A stretch of DNA of 60,000 nt from Lingula anatina (GCF_001039355.2 NW_019774291.1:439276-499275); one strand, 5' to 3'. Positions 1-10,996 are shown, counted from the first letter of the stretch. Notes: generated from the sequence alone by a model not told the origin. A program made the numbers and translations.

Positions 1-884
1 CAGGAAGACATGGTGGTTTTAATGACTCATTATTGGTTTAGAAATAAGTTACATAATTCGAAGTAGAGCCACATAATAAATCCAAATGCAGGGCGGGTGC
101 AGCAATGAATAGGAAAAAATGCGTGTTTTCCGAGGAAAAATGGACTTGCAGCGAAAAAACCGAACAGAATACTTTTAAAATAAGAAGGTGAAGTGTGTTA
201 GGTGAGACCGTATCTCAACCGACTCTATCATCATTTTCATGGACGAGATCAATACCTTCTTTTATTTAGTTTCTATTTCCCACGATTCTGACATTTGAGA
301 AGTTTGATAATTGTAAGCTTACTGTAAGCTTGCGTTAATTCGACATTCTCTGTGAGGATTACAGCACATTCCAGTAGTGCCGTTTTACGCAGCTTTTCGT
401 GTATTATCATGGTTTAAACAAATTAAATTAAAAACGCATCTATACCAATAATTACTCCGGAACTTACATTTATTGAATAGCAGTACATGGAACACATTTA
501 TTCCTTTTAAACATTACACTGAAATTGACCCCAAAAAAGTTTTTGTTTTTTTAATATTAAACTCTTGATAAATTTTTTTAAAGCGTTTTTAAGCTGAAAC
601 ATGATCACGCATCAAATTTCATCGATATTTTTTAAGAATGCACACAAGTCTTAAGCTCAGGTGCTTTATATCAATTATTGTTGATTTTAGTAGATGCGTT
701 TTCAATTCATTTAATTTTTTTTAATAAGATAAACACAGTGATCATAATGAATTCTTTTCATGATTTGAAAACGGATCCACTTATATCACATACCAAAACA
801 AATAGTATTACTCAGTATAATGTTTATTCATAATTATATTCCAGACTGAGCTGGTGAGAGTATAGCGCGAAATAATACATATTT
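1..884. other. Intergenic, no gene seen
   Basis: AT-rich sequence with no convincing coding region on either strand. The only structure I see is a pair of diverged inverted arms around 421-442 and 690-718, listed separately. The stretch ends at the target-site duplication of a LINE fragment. Confidence 0.6.
421..718. repeat. Possible inverted-repeat (MITE-like) element
   Basis: The left arm at 421-442 contains AAAACGCATCTA preceded by an AATTAAAT-like run. The right arm at 690-718 contains TAGATGCGTTTT followed by ATTTAATT, its reverse complement. The arms are imperfect and the interior is AT-rich, so this could be an old palindromic element. No target-site duplication was identified. Confidence 0.35.
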
Positions 885-895
885 ATACATATTAC
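885..895. repeat. LINE target-site duplication, left copy
   Basis: ATACATATTAC, identical to 1812-1822, directly abuts the 5' end of the truncated LINE. Confidence 0.8.
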
Positions 896-1811
896 GTCAA
901 GGCTGTATCTTGTCCCCAATTCTCTTCCTTGTAACCATCGACTGGGTCATGAGAAAAACAACATCCGACAAACCCAGAGGCATCCAATGGACTCTTCTAT
1001 CCCAGCTAGAAGACCTTGACTTTGCTGAAGACCTTGCCCTCCTGTCCCCCAAACACAGCCATCTCCAGGAGAAGACTGACCGTCTGAGTAGCTTTGCTGC
1101 ACAAGCGGGACTTGCCATCAGCACCACCAAAACCCAGGTCATGTGCATTAACAACAGTACGACAGCACCTATCACCGTCAGTGGGAAACCACTTGAGTCT
1201 GTCGATGACTTCACATATCTGGGCAGTCTAATCAGCAAAGACAACGGGGCTCAGAAGGACATCAGGGCAAGACTTGGCAAGGCCCAGAGTTCATTCACTA
1301 GACTCCGCACAATCTGGAAGTCAGAGCAGTACAGCTTACACACCAAAGTCCATCTTTACAACAGCAATGTGAAGTCTGTTCTGCTCTACGGGTCTGAATG
1401 TTGGAGAGTTACAAAGTCTGACATGAGCAGAGCAGAGTCCTTCCATAACAGGTGTCTCCGCAGGATCTGCCGCATATTCTGGCCAAATAAGATCTCCAAT
1501 CATGACCTGTACATACTGACAGGGAGCCAGAGTATTGTAGGGCAGATCAAGCGACGGCGATTTAAATGGCTCGGCCATGTACTTAGGATGGACGAGAACA
1601 GAGTACCAAAGGTAGCTCGGAGATGGACACCACCCGGAAAAAGAAAGAGAGGAAGGCCCAAGACCACCTGGCGCCGAACAATGATGGCAGAGCTGAGGGA
1701 GGGGGACCTTACATGGGGACAGGCCCAGCACGTAGCCAGAGACAGGGCCAAGTGGAAAGAAGTGACTGTGGCCTTATGTCCCACGCGGGACGAAGAGCAA
1801 TGATGATGATG
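896..1811 (+). mobile_element. 5'-truncated LINE (non-LTR retrotransposon), C-terminal part of the reverse transcriptase ORF
   Basis: An open frame at 910-1803 (297 codons) carries the end of a LINE reverse transcriptase: an ILSPILF start, then DDLDF-like and DLALLS motifs, FTYLGSLIS, KSVLLYGSECW, LRRICRI, the KRRRFKWLGHVLRM block, and GKRKRGRPKTTWRR near the C terminus. This arrangement is typical of endonuclease/reverse transcriptase LINEs. The 3' end is a short ATG tandem tail. The insert is flanked by an exact 11-bp direct repeat, ATACATATTAC, at 885-895 and 1812-1822, which I read as the target-site duplication, so the insert is 5'-truncated and its ends are defined. The catalytic F-A-D-D box reads FAED, so the first aspartate is lost and the enzyme should be inactive. 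The exact clade (RTE-like or other) was not resolved. Confidence 0.9.
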
Positions 1812-1822
1812 ATACATATTAC
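1812..1822. repeat. LINE target-site duplication, right copy
   Basis: ATACATATTAC directly follows the ATG-repeat tail of the LINE fragment and is identical to 885-895. Confidence 0.8.
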
Positions 1823-2813
1823 ACTAACAGTGACACAAATATACAATTTATCAAAATTTTAATTTCTAGTTAACTGAAACAATCCTTGGCATGAAAGAAT
1901 TATTCAGAATTGTTATTGGATGGAAGATAAATAAACGATATATTGCTTATCAATCTTTGTATTTGCCAATATTACTTCACAAAGAACATTAATCTCCACT
2001 AACATAAAGAATCCTAGTGTCTACATTAGCCAAAAAGATACATTCCAGCAGACAGCAATTTTTTACAGTAAATTATACACATTTCTACGCAGTATACATA
2101 AAAATTAATTCAGGAACTGTACTCATAATTATGATAATATCTTTTACAAAAGTAATGGAGTTCCCCCCCCCCAAGTTTAATTACAACAAAATAAAACATA
2201 CAGTTAAAAGGCTGATATTTGAAAAAATCCAAAGGAAATCTTTAATGCAATACATCAATTCCCATTCACTCCTTATTTTTTTTTTACCTGATTATCCAGC
2301 CAAATCTTATTTTCCTAGAGAAAGAGAGATCAATTTCTCTCCTCCCCATTAATTATTGCTGCACCAGTGCCTACATTTGGATTCAAGATTCTTATTTTTT
2401 CTAATTAAATAATGCAGTTCTTAACAAATCACAAATAACTTCTTGAAATGTCTTCCTGACATTTCAGAGGGAAATATCGGCATCATGTACTTTGGTTAGG
2501 GGGTTTATCGTTTCTAAGATCTGAAGTGGAAAAGGAAGTCTGCAGGAAATAAACATAAAGATGCGTAAAGAATATTAAACTATCCTAGTTTTCTGCAACA
2601 TTTGAAAATGTAACACAGTGACATTTTCAATGAAAGCGAATTGCACTTCACATTCTAATTCCTCATAAAAAAACATAGTATAATTCAACAAATTTACACA
2701 CAATAGCTTCCACAACATGGTATTGTCTTCAGCACATAGATTTTTGAGTTTATGGCTTTTAATAAAATTTTCTTCTTTCAGGCTGCAGCAGATAATCTTT
2801 CTGGCTGTTTTTG
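1823..2813. other. Intergenic, AT-rich, no gene seen
   Basis: No coding signal beyond short chance frames. It contains a C homopolymer near 2163-2172 and a T homopolymer near 2277-2286. It may include distal 3' flank of the caspase gene, which is transcribed leftwards. Confidence 0.5.
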
Positions 2814-3044
2814 TCATACTAGGCAGTGTTCAAAGTTAGAAGCAGTGTCACTACATGTAACAACTTCTTTCATGGCAGACTCTACCAATGTTTGACTGAC
2901 AGAGTCAGCCACAGTGTTGGCAAGGAAGGGAGATATCATCCAGTAATGAGGCAGCCTGGGCATCGAGTTTCTGGCATCACCTTTTGCAGCCTGTATCCAG
3001 TCGATAATAATTTTCAGTTTGGATGGGGCATCGTTCCATGAATG
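2814..3044 (-). pseudogene. Short open frame in the duplicated unit, possible exon relic
   Basis: The minus-strand reading from 3044 to a TGA at 2814 is open and has protein-like composition, with segments such as KLKIIIDWIQAAKG, RLPHYWMISPF and LVESAMKEVV. I do not recognise the family. The duplicated downstream copy has the same frame broken by a TAA shortly after its start. There is no clear start codon. It may be a remnant of a duplicated exon, part of an unknown transposon, or chance. Confidence 0.25.
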
Positions 3045-3355
3045 CTACTAAGTGGACTTAGGCACAATTTGTGTCTAAATCATAAAGAATCTAGGCAGTC
3101 TTCAGTAGTGTACAAAATTAGGAGTTGTGTATCTCAAAACTTACAACTTCTTTCATGGAGGATTCTACCAATGTTTGAACAACAGACGCATCCCAGTCTT
3201 GGCAAGGGAGATGTCATCCAGTGATGGGGCAGCCAGAGCATTGAGTTTCTTTCATCGCATTTTGCAGCCTATATCCAGTCGATAATAATTTTCAGTTAGG
3301 CTGGGGCATCGTTCCATGCATGCCACTAAGTGCACTTATTAGAACAAGATGAGTC
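2819..3355. repeat. Imperfect tandem duplication of about 260 bp
   Basis: Two copies, roughly 2819-3080 and 3085-3355, share long blocks: CAACTTCTTTCATGG, CTACCAATGTTTGA, CATCCAGT.ATG.GGCAGCC, CCAGTCGATAATAATTTTC and GGGGCATCGTTCCATG. Divergence is substantial, so this is an old duplication. On the minus strand the first copy is open for about 77 codons (2814-3044), while the second is interrupted by stops. It could be a decayed exon pair or part of an unidentified repeat. It lies downstream of the caspase stop codon. Confidence 0.75.
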
Positions 3356-3360
3356 TAAGG

Positions 3361-3557
3361 GTGCATTCCCAGAGATTTAGATCGATCCAGAGATTAAGAT
3401 TTAGATCTACCCAACTCCCTGGGGGTTCAAGCTAAATTGCAGTTAGCCGAGCGCGCACCAGTAGGCAGGACAGACATGTTTAAGCTGGCTAAGCTGACAG
3501 TAATCTAGTGAGACTCCCCACAGGGATAGATCGATCTAAAATCTATGGAAATGGAGT
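3361..3557. mobile_element. Palindromic MITE, family A copy 1
   Basis: Imperfect long inverted repeat. The left end contains ATTCCCAGAGATTTAGATCGATC and the right end, read in reverse, TTTCCATAGATTTTAGATCGATC. The interior CAGTAGGCAGGACAGACAT is shared with the copies at 5667, 22935 and 58275. It is non-coding. It lies between the caspase stop codon and the duplicated unit. Confidence 0.7.
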
Positions 3558-3828
3558 CTTAATCACTCTGAGAGATTCAGCACTACCTGATTACCATTTT
3601 GCCTTTGTAACGTAAATACTAATACCATTTTGATGACAAGAAGTACATGTATGATTTCTAAAAAAACTAGTCGGTGGAAATATTCAACACTTACATACCT
3701 TAACACAAAACAAATCCTGTAAGATCATTTGATTCATTTTCTCAAAGGAAGAGGTGTATTGTATAAAGAATAAACATTTGTCTTCCAAATTTTAGGGCTC
3801 CATTGATTTCAAGAGATTTCTATTAAAG

Positions 3829-5294
3829 CTATGTAAAAAATATGCGTTTCCTCAAGGTGAACATTGGAGCAGGACTCTGCTTATATCTGCCATCTCGAAG
3901 TTCTGCATTTGCCTTCCCAACCTCTTCATTTACACGCGTCATTATGCTAACAAGGTCATACCTAGGTCATAAGAAAAAATAAATCATATTTTCTGCATAT
4001 TTAGAATCTATGTATTTTGTACATGATTAAGCTTACTTTTTCTCTTTCAAAATCAATACATTTTTTCATATTTTACATTATGATAATTTTAAAAGACTTG
4101 TCTTAAAATGTGTTTACAAAACGAGTGATTTTTCTAAAATTAAACTACCTCTGCCTATAGAAAAAAGCTGTAAAATACATAAAATTCAACAAATCAAAAT
4201 GAAAAGCATCATAAATATATTTACCTTTCTCCATATCTATCCAGCATTTCCACCAGTTTTGTGATGTACCATGAGCCATGGGTCCTGCTCCTGTAGGAAA
4301 CAAAGCCTGGGATGGTGGCATAGCCCATCAGGAAGTCCGCCTCATTAGGAATGGTCTCCTGTTCACCGGGGGCATCCTCTTCCACCTGCTGCCTGCCTGG
4401 CATGGCACTATCCATTTCCAGCGGAGACCCTGATAGCAGGCAGACAAACAAACATTTGTACTGAGGTTATGTTACTGGCAATTTGAGCATTTTACAAGAT
4501 TTTACAGAACAACAAAGTGTCATGAGAACTATGTATAAAGCTGGTACTGGAACTTATGTAAGCAACTGACCAACATCAGGGACGGATCCAGACATATTTT
4601 CTGACAGTCTTCCAAATTATCTTTATTGGTCCATCCTTCATTTTTGACCGTCTTCCGACAGAAAAAAATTAGATACCCGTCAATGTAAACTTGAAAATCT
4701 GACCGTCTTCCGGAAGACTCAAAAGACGGCCTCAATCCGCCCCTGAACATTATGGTCTCAACCTGGGACATTTCGCTAGGTAATGACCTGGATGGACTGG
4801 TCACTTGATCTATTGTCATATGGCATAAGTAACAGTCTCCACCGCCCCATCCCATATGTGCTCAAAGTTTAACTCCAGGCCTCCTTTCTTGTTGAGTTTT
4901 GGGCTTTCTGCCTACTCCCAGATAGCTTCTTTGATGTCATGTTTCTATTCTAAAGACTATTGCTAGTCTTATGACAATAGATCAGGTGACTAGTTGGCTG
5001 TCAGTTAGATTGGTCATTTGCTAATGTAAGTTACACTATGATCAGAGTTATACACAGTTCTCATTCTAATTCTACTCGAAGACTCAAAACATTCACTCAT
5101 TCAGCAAAGCTTTATCCTACCTTCCTGCTTGTCTTTGCCTTGGCAAGCCTGGATAAAGAAGAGTTTTGGTTTGCCTGCTAATGAGGTGCACAGATTGGCC
5201 TTAAAACAGTTGGTAATATCCTTGATTAGCACCAGCCTTCCATTTACACCATACACACTCCCTGGGCAAAGAAAATTTGGTGATTAATAAAAAG

Positions 5295-5391
<97 letters not shown>

Positions 5392-8300
5392 CACAAATAA
5401 GTAATACTCTAAAACAAAATATTAGTTATATTTAATATGGATTTAATGATGCCGCAACTTAACATTTTGATATTCTAAATGTCACCTTACGATCACCATG
5501 CTTTGCTCAGGCTCAATGGAAGTTGACCAAAAAGAGATAATTTCTTAAATTAAAGAAAATGTATTAAAATGGATAACAGCAAAAATTTGAAATACAGGGT
5601 ACCATGTTATTACTAGAATGTGCTCCAATACCAATACCTTTTTTGAATACTGTGAAGACAATGACTGGGTTCCCAAAAATTTAGACCAATCTATCTGGAT
5701 CAACTTAACTCCCTGGTGTTCACGCTAAACTGCTGTCAGGTTCTGGGAGCCGAGCATGCACAAAAGTTAATTACCCCTTTACAGCTTTTAGTAGGCGGGA
5801 CAGACATTTAAGCCAGTTAAGCTGACAGCAATCTAGAGAGACTCCCCAGGAGGATAGATCGATCTAAATATCTGTGGGAATGGTCTTAAAGATACACTTA
5901 CCTAATTGACCATGACTGAGGATGCAGCAAACAAAACAGTCATAAGTGCTGTGGTCAATGTTGTAAGCAGCATCAACCATGGTTCTTGTTATTTCTTGGT
6001 CTGTTAGGTCTTTATACACTTTTACTGTGAATTTCAGCTTGCTAAACACATAATGCAGATTACCTGGTGAGAGAAATCAAAATGTATTTCTTGTGTCAAA
6101 ACTGAACATAAGGCATAAGAAAGCATACTACTGCACATATAGTACATTCACCTGTTACTGACAGTAATCATTGCCAAGTACACATTACTGTATATAATTA
6201 CCATAGCACATTATAACAATTGTACAAATACCATAAGCAATATGTAAATTGGTACTTTTTGAGAACATCTTTTACAATATTCTTGTAGGGTAGAATTTTG
6301 CAGTTACTGTAAAGATTCCTACCACAGTCAACATCTGTGCCTGTTCTATCAGGCATCTTCTTGCTGGCTTGGTCACCTTCAATTTTATAAAATTTCTCAT
6401 TATTGATGATGAAGCACATACCTGTAAAACAAAAAAATATATATATGTATGTAGTATAAAAAACCACACAAAACAAAATACCCCATCCAAATATAATACA
6501 ATCTTGTAGGGAAATGGAATTCCATTTCTGTAAATAAAAATAAAATCACTCAGCAATATATATTTTTTACAGATTTTCATATTATTGAAAATAACTTACT
6601 TCTATTGATGCAGATATTCAAGCTAAAATCATTTCATCTATCAAGGTAGCTATATTAATGTGCATGTAAGATTAAAACAGCGAACAGAAACCAAATTCCA
6701 CTGATATTCCATCTAAATCTCACCCCTTGGATTACTGTCCATTTTATAGGAAGGTAAGTCCATGTGATCATCTCGTATTGTAATCCTTTCAAGCCTCTGT
6801 GCAACATGTTGTGCATCTAACAAAATGTAACAAAAAAACAAATATACATATATATATATATATTTTCATAAAAGTATCATTCATCTTAACATGATGACTT
6901 GGAAAAAAGCGTGAAGATCTGGATGGGTCAATTTGACTATTTTACCCCCGTCACACTAGAGGCAGAATGAGCAAGAATGCCGTTGGAAAGACAATTCTTT
7001 CTGAGTTCCTGGATATTCGAAGAGCATTCTAAAAATTCCTAGTACATTCCAAATATTTTTACACATTTTTGTGGCCAGTCTGAATGTTTTGTTTAAAACT
7101 TTTGAAGTGCATTCCAAGCGGAAAATTTTCGAATGGCATTTGAATAGTATTCTAACTGCACCATGACTGCATTCTAAATAATTTCACGGCATTCCAAAAG
7201 CATTTGAAACATTCTGATCATATTTGAAAGCTAGAATAAGCCATAATGCAACTCAAATGCATCTCGATCCTATTTCAGCCAGCAATTGAACTACACTCGT
7301 ACGGCATTCGAAGTGTATTCTAAATATTCTGACTGCATTCTGACAGCATTAATGATATTCCTAGTTTTTCAACTACATTTGAGCTGCATTTGAGAGCTAA
7401 TACAGCCGAAATATGCACAAATCATTCCAGGCAGATTCAAGTGCATTCTGAGTATTCCAACGGCATTCTTACAAGAATTTAGGTCAATTTGAAATTTCTT
7501 TCCGAATGTAGTAAGAATTTAAAAATTTTAGCCATTCCGGCTGGTTCTGCTTGATTCCTGCTGATTCCAAATAAGTGCCATGGGGGCTTTAGATTCTTTT
7601 AGTAGCTAAGACATGGATGCAGTGGTTGCCTAAGCAGGACATTCTAATAGCATATATCACAGGTAAGTGAAAGTGTTGCCCATGTCACATAATCTTCATT
7701 TTCTAGCTCTGCATCACAACTGTATCATATACACTCATGAATTTGGATCCTGGGGTTCTTTTGGTTCAACCTCCTACCTGCATGTCCTGCCTTGGGATTG
7801 TAGAACTGATCCCTGGCCTCCGTTGCTTCTTGATCGTGCACTGCAATATTAGGTTCTGAAGCTGTATCTCCTACAAATCACAAAATACAGGTTACACTGA
7901 AACTGATTTTATAAAAGATGTTCAGGAATACGTACAGGATTTTGCAGCAAAACTATTGAAATAAACAGAAATAACAGAATGCTTCAGTATCTTTTTTCCT
8001 TTTTTTTAAAAAAAGCTTTGTGCTAAAAAAAGCACATGTGTATGGTCTGTTCTGTTTTTCCAAAGAATGTCTTAGTAATTAGTGAAATTAAAGCAATGTG
8101 TACTGGGTATATTACAACTTACCCTGTCCTACTAGCTGCCTTCTATTATTGTCAGTGTTCTGTGGTGTTTGCTGCGACCTGCCTGGGGGTGGGGGATTGG
8201 GCCTTAATACTGGCTCTGGCCTCTTGGGCATCATGGGTACTTTTGGGGGCACCACCACTGGCTCCCTCCTTTTAAGGTCAATCACATTTCCATGGCGACT

Positions 8301-10009
8301 TAGTGCTGAAAGTGAATAAAACTGGCTAAATATGTCATATTGTGCCGCTGCTGTACATATTTCTAATGAGCACATGCCACATATCAACAGACACATAATG
8401 TACATGTACAATAATGATTATAATACATTGAAAACTTATATGATACCAAGCATGCCATTAAAAGAATCTTTTTGGCAAATAGCTCTTCTTAATATATTTA
8501 TTCCTGACTGACAATTTTGGCCAGGCAAAATGGATAGATTAAGTTGGTAAAAGAGCATAACATATCTTTTTCTGTCTGGTCTAAATAAAAAGATATGATT
8601 ATGAACAGACTAATAAATAAAATAACTGACTTTTATAAGAATCAATCTTTGTCAGCAAATCCTTCCTGTCTATGCATTGAACCATCTCCACTAGAACATC
8701 AAGGTCATCTGGGGTCAGCAAATTCTGCTGTTCCAAAGCTACAAATAATGTCTGTAGATCCTTGGCATTTTCTGTCTTGTATCTAGGAACATGTGCTTGA
8801 GCAATAAACTTCATGGATTCTACTTCACTTTTAGATACATCTTCTGCAATGTCATGCAGTAGAACCCTGTAACAAAGCACAGATATAATAGAACTGTGTT
8901 GCCATTTGATAATTAGGTAAGGTGGTTGTCTTAGGCTGTGTTCAGATTAAAAGTTATCTGTCCAGCAGGATCGATCTGGAATAAAACAGCAAATTCAACA
9001 AAGAATCATCAAAGATGATATGAGCAATCTGATTGTCAATCACCTATCACTCCTAGTTTGTAGTTAACTGCAAGCAGATATCCAATATAATTCCTTGCTG
9101 AAAGCATGTGATATGCCATCCCAAGGTATCAAATTCAGTCTCACCATCTAGGGAAGCAGTGAAACTTCCCAGTACACTGAAATGCTAACCAATGTGCAGA
9201 GGCCACTGCTCTAATAAGAGTTTTAACATAGGAAACTTAAAGTTGTTTGACATGAATCCATGTTTTACCACTGGAAAGCTTTAGTTTTTTAATTGTTTAC
9301 ACTAGTGGACTAGATTTGATCTTAAAGTGCAATTTAAGATCACAAGTGATCTTACACCATCTTAATCATTACAGTACAGCAGTAGTCTTAAAATGGACTG
9401 AATCTGCTTTTAAGATCAAAAATGATCTAACATCTACTTAAGTGGTCAAGCAGTTTCCTCCCATCACAATGAGGGATACCTCCCCTCACAATAGAGGACA
9501 CCTCTGATCACAATAGGAGAATGTGTAAGAGGAGACAACTTAATTGGGTGTCAGATCAGAAATGGTCTTTCTCATGTTTTAAGATCATGTAAGACTATTT
9601 GTGATCTTAAATTGCACTTTAAGGCCAAATCAAGCCCACTAGTGTTAACAGTCTGCATCTATTTATGTACCCACCTAAATGGACTCAGTTGTTCTCCATG
9701 CTGCTCTATTTTATTTTTCATATCACGTAGTGAGAATCCCATTTGCTTCAACAAGTCTGCTCTTTGTATCCTAAAAAGACATTCCTCTAATAGTTTCAAA
9801 TTATTTGGGCTTAGCAACCCTTTATATTCTAACTCTGTGAACAGTGCTAAACCTCTGTTGATTTTCTCTAGTTTTGAGTGTGGCAGTACATCACGGCAGA
9901 GGAATTTGATGGCATTTAAGTCCCGTGAAACAAGTTGTTCATCCACTTTCTTGAGCAACATTCGGAAATATGAAGCTTGGGCTGGCTGTACTGCATCTGT
10001 TTCAATCAT
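3829..10009 (-). CDS. CASP8: Caspase-8-like initiator caspase with tandem death effector domains (complete CDS, 10 coding exons, 559 aa)
   Basis: Cysteine protease expected to start death-receptor apoptosis after recruitment by FADD. Coding exons, 5' to 3' on the minus strand: 10009-9675, 8866-8631, 8305-8123, 7870-7778, 6816-6724, 6421-6323, 6063-5902, 5261-5121, 4429-4225 and 3961-3829. They have GT-AG borders, keep frame throughout and end in TAG. DED1 (about residues 10-85) and DED2 (about 113-190) each contain an RxDLL motif (RADLL, RKDLL). A proline-rich linker follows. The protease begins around YKMDSNPRGMCFIINN. The catalytic His is in CCILSHG (about 397) and the catalytic Cys in FFIQACQG (about 440), both intact, so this is not a c-FLIP-like dead homologue. 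The small subunit contains NEADFLMGYATIPG, SYRSRTHGSWYI and the C-terminal FTLRKR. LEMD and VEED, between Cys and small subunit, are likely processing sites. Six consecutive internal exons are phase 1-1. Caspase-10 is the alternative name within the same family. Confidence 0.96.
4577..4745 (+). mobile_element. Non-autonomous hAT-like element, 169 bp, copy 1
   Basis: The ends are CAGGGACGGATCCAGA and, at the right, TCAATCCGCCCCTG, so the terminal inverted repeat is about CAGGGGCGGATC. It is flanked by the exact 5-bp repeat AACAT (4572-4576 and 4746-4750). A second copy of exactly the same length lies inverted at 58928-59096. CAGGGGCGGATC-type termini are common in hAT elements, and 5-bp target duplications occur in a hAT subgroup. 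The internal GACCGTCTTCC is repeated. It lies in a caspase intron. Confidence 0.85.
5299..5388. repeat. Compound microsatellite (AAT)n(TA)n
   Basis: About 40 bases of AAT repeats run directly into about 48 bases of TA repeats, just upstream (in caspase orientation) of the exon that encodes the catalytic cysteine. Confidence 0.95.
5667..5882. mobile_element. Palindromic MITE, family A copy 2
   Basis: Left end GGTTCCCAAAAATTTAGACC. The right end in reverse reads ATTCCCACAGATATTTAGATC. The interior contains AGTTAATTACCCCTTTACAG and AGTAGGCGGGACAGACAT, matching the copies at 3361, 22935 and 58275. It ends 17 bp short of the splice donor of the caspase exon that encodes SHG. Confidence 0.75.
6945..7587. 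repeat. Non-coding element built of degenerate GCATTC-type motifs
   Basis: Roughly twenty variants of GCATTCTAA, GCATTCCAA, GCATTTGAA and GCATTCTGA occur in about 600 bp with irregular spacing. The block is bounded by CCCCCGTCACAC on the left and GCCATGGGGGC on the right, so the ends may be weak inverted repeats. It lies in the caspase intron 6817-7777. No protein is encoded. It is either a degenerate satellite-like repeat or a non-autonomous transposon of internally repetitive structure. Confidence 0.6.
9295..9650. mobile_element. Palindromic MITE with about 50-bp terminal inverted repeats
   Basis: The left end, GTTTACACTAGTGG followed by CTTAAAGTGCAATTTAAGATCAC, is matched by the reverse complement of the right end, GTTAACACTAGTGG then CTTAAAGTGCAATTTAAGATCAC. 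The interior repeats AAGATCA-type words and is non-coding. It lies in the intron between the two DED exons of the caspase gene. Confidence 0.8.
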
Positions 10010-10072
10010 TGTGGAAGAAGTGTTGATTTTAAGGTTTAAAACATAATGCTTCCAGTCCTACAACTTCCAAAC
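10010..10072 (-). other. CASP8: 5' UTR part of caspase-8-like second exon
   Basis: On the minus strand a strong acceptor, TTTTTTTCAG, ends at 10073, and 63 bases of leader follow before the ATG at 10009. A matching upstream non-coding exon with a CAG|GTAAGA donor ends at 11486. Confidence 0.7.
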
Positions 10073-10966
10073 CTGAAAAAAAGTAAATGTAAATAATGAT
10101 GATAATAATAGCAATTATAATAATAATAGCATGGCTATCTCGATGTAAAAATACTTAATGACTTTAAAATGTAAATAGCATCATTCACCTCCAAGGGTAA
10201 CCCCACCTACAAGTGCACTGAAATTTTAAAGTGATAGGTCAATCATTCCCCAAATTTCAAGGGGTGTGAAAAATTAGAATCATCCCTCTCCTCCAATTTT
10301 ATATGCCTTGGGTGGGTTGTCCTTTTTTTTTTTTGAAAAGTTTAATGCTATCGTCCCCTATTCAATGCCAAAAAATGCCAACTTAGTTTAGTGTCCAATG
10401 TCTTCTAGAAATGGGAAGTGCATGAACAAGTATAGGTATCTACTATGTGTTTGGTGTCTCACTGATCTACAGATACAGAGTACATTGTGACAGACATATT
10501 AAATATTGGATTCTCACCTTTATGCCCTATGCAAATCAAATTCTGCCTTGCTAGACAATATTTTTAGGTACTATTATAACTTTCTAATTCCAGGACAATT
10601 ACATGTATAAAATAGGGCCCTGTTGGGTTTCTTCTTTACCAGTGAAAGCCACTTTTTATTTTGGAAATTCCCCGAGATGTGTAAAACATTCATATTATTT
10701 AGCATGATCCACGAAGCACCCTATTCCCATGACTCATGAATGCAGCTTTTTGTTTCTTGTCCTTTGTGAATACTCAGTGATTTGTGATTTTCAACTCCCA
10801 GGACTCACATTATCAATGAAATATGAATAAAGTTTTCTTTACTGTCATTTGTGATTTGATGATCGCTACATCCCTCCAATGGGACCCTCATGAAACAAAC
10901 ACCGTTTCAGACATATAATAAGTAAATGAAAGAAACCTACCAGTACTGTGTAGCTAACACCACTAC

Positions 10967-10996
10967 ATCAAGGAGTTTCTGTTGAAACTCCTTGAT
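10967..10996. repeat. Perfect 12-bp hairpin
   Basis: The arms ATCAAGGAGTTT and AAACTCCTTGAT are separated by six bases (CTGTTG). It lies in the first intron of the caspase gene. No function is evident. Confidence 0.85.

Noticed and set aside
897-1244. Minus-strand frames overlapping the LINE ORF
   Set aside because: Antisense shadows of the reverse transcriptase frame; no independent homology.
3829-10009. Caspase locus as a c-FLIP (CFLAR) pseudo-caspase
   Set aside because: Both catalytic motifs are intact (SHG and QACQG), so it should be an active protease.
9612-10046. Plus-strand 144-codon frame
   Set aside because: Antisense to the DED1 exon, which has clear domain homology and proper splice sites.
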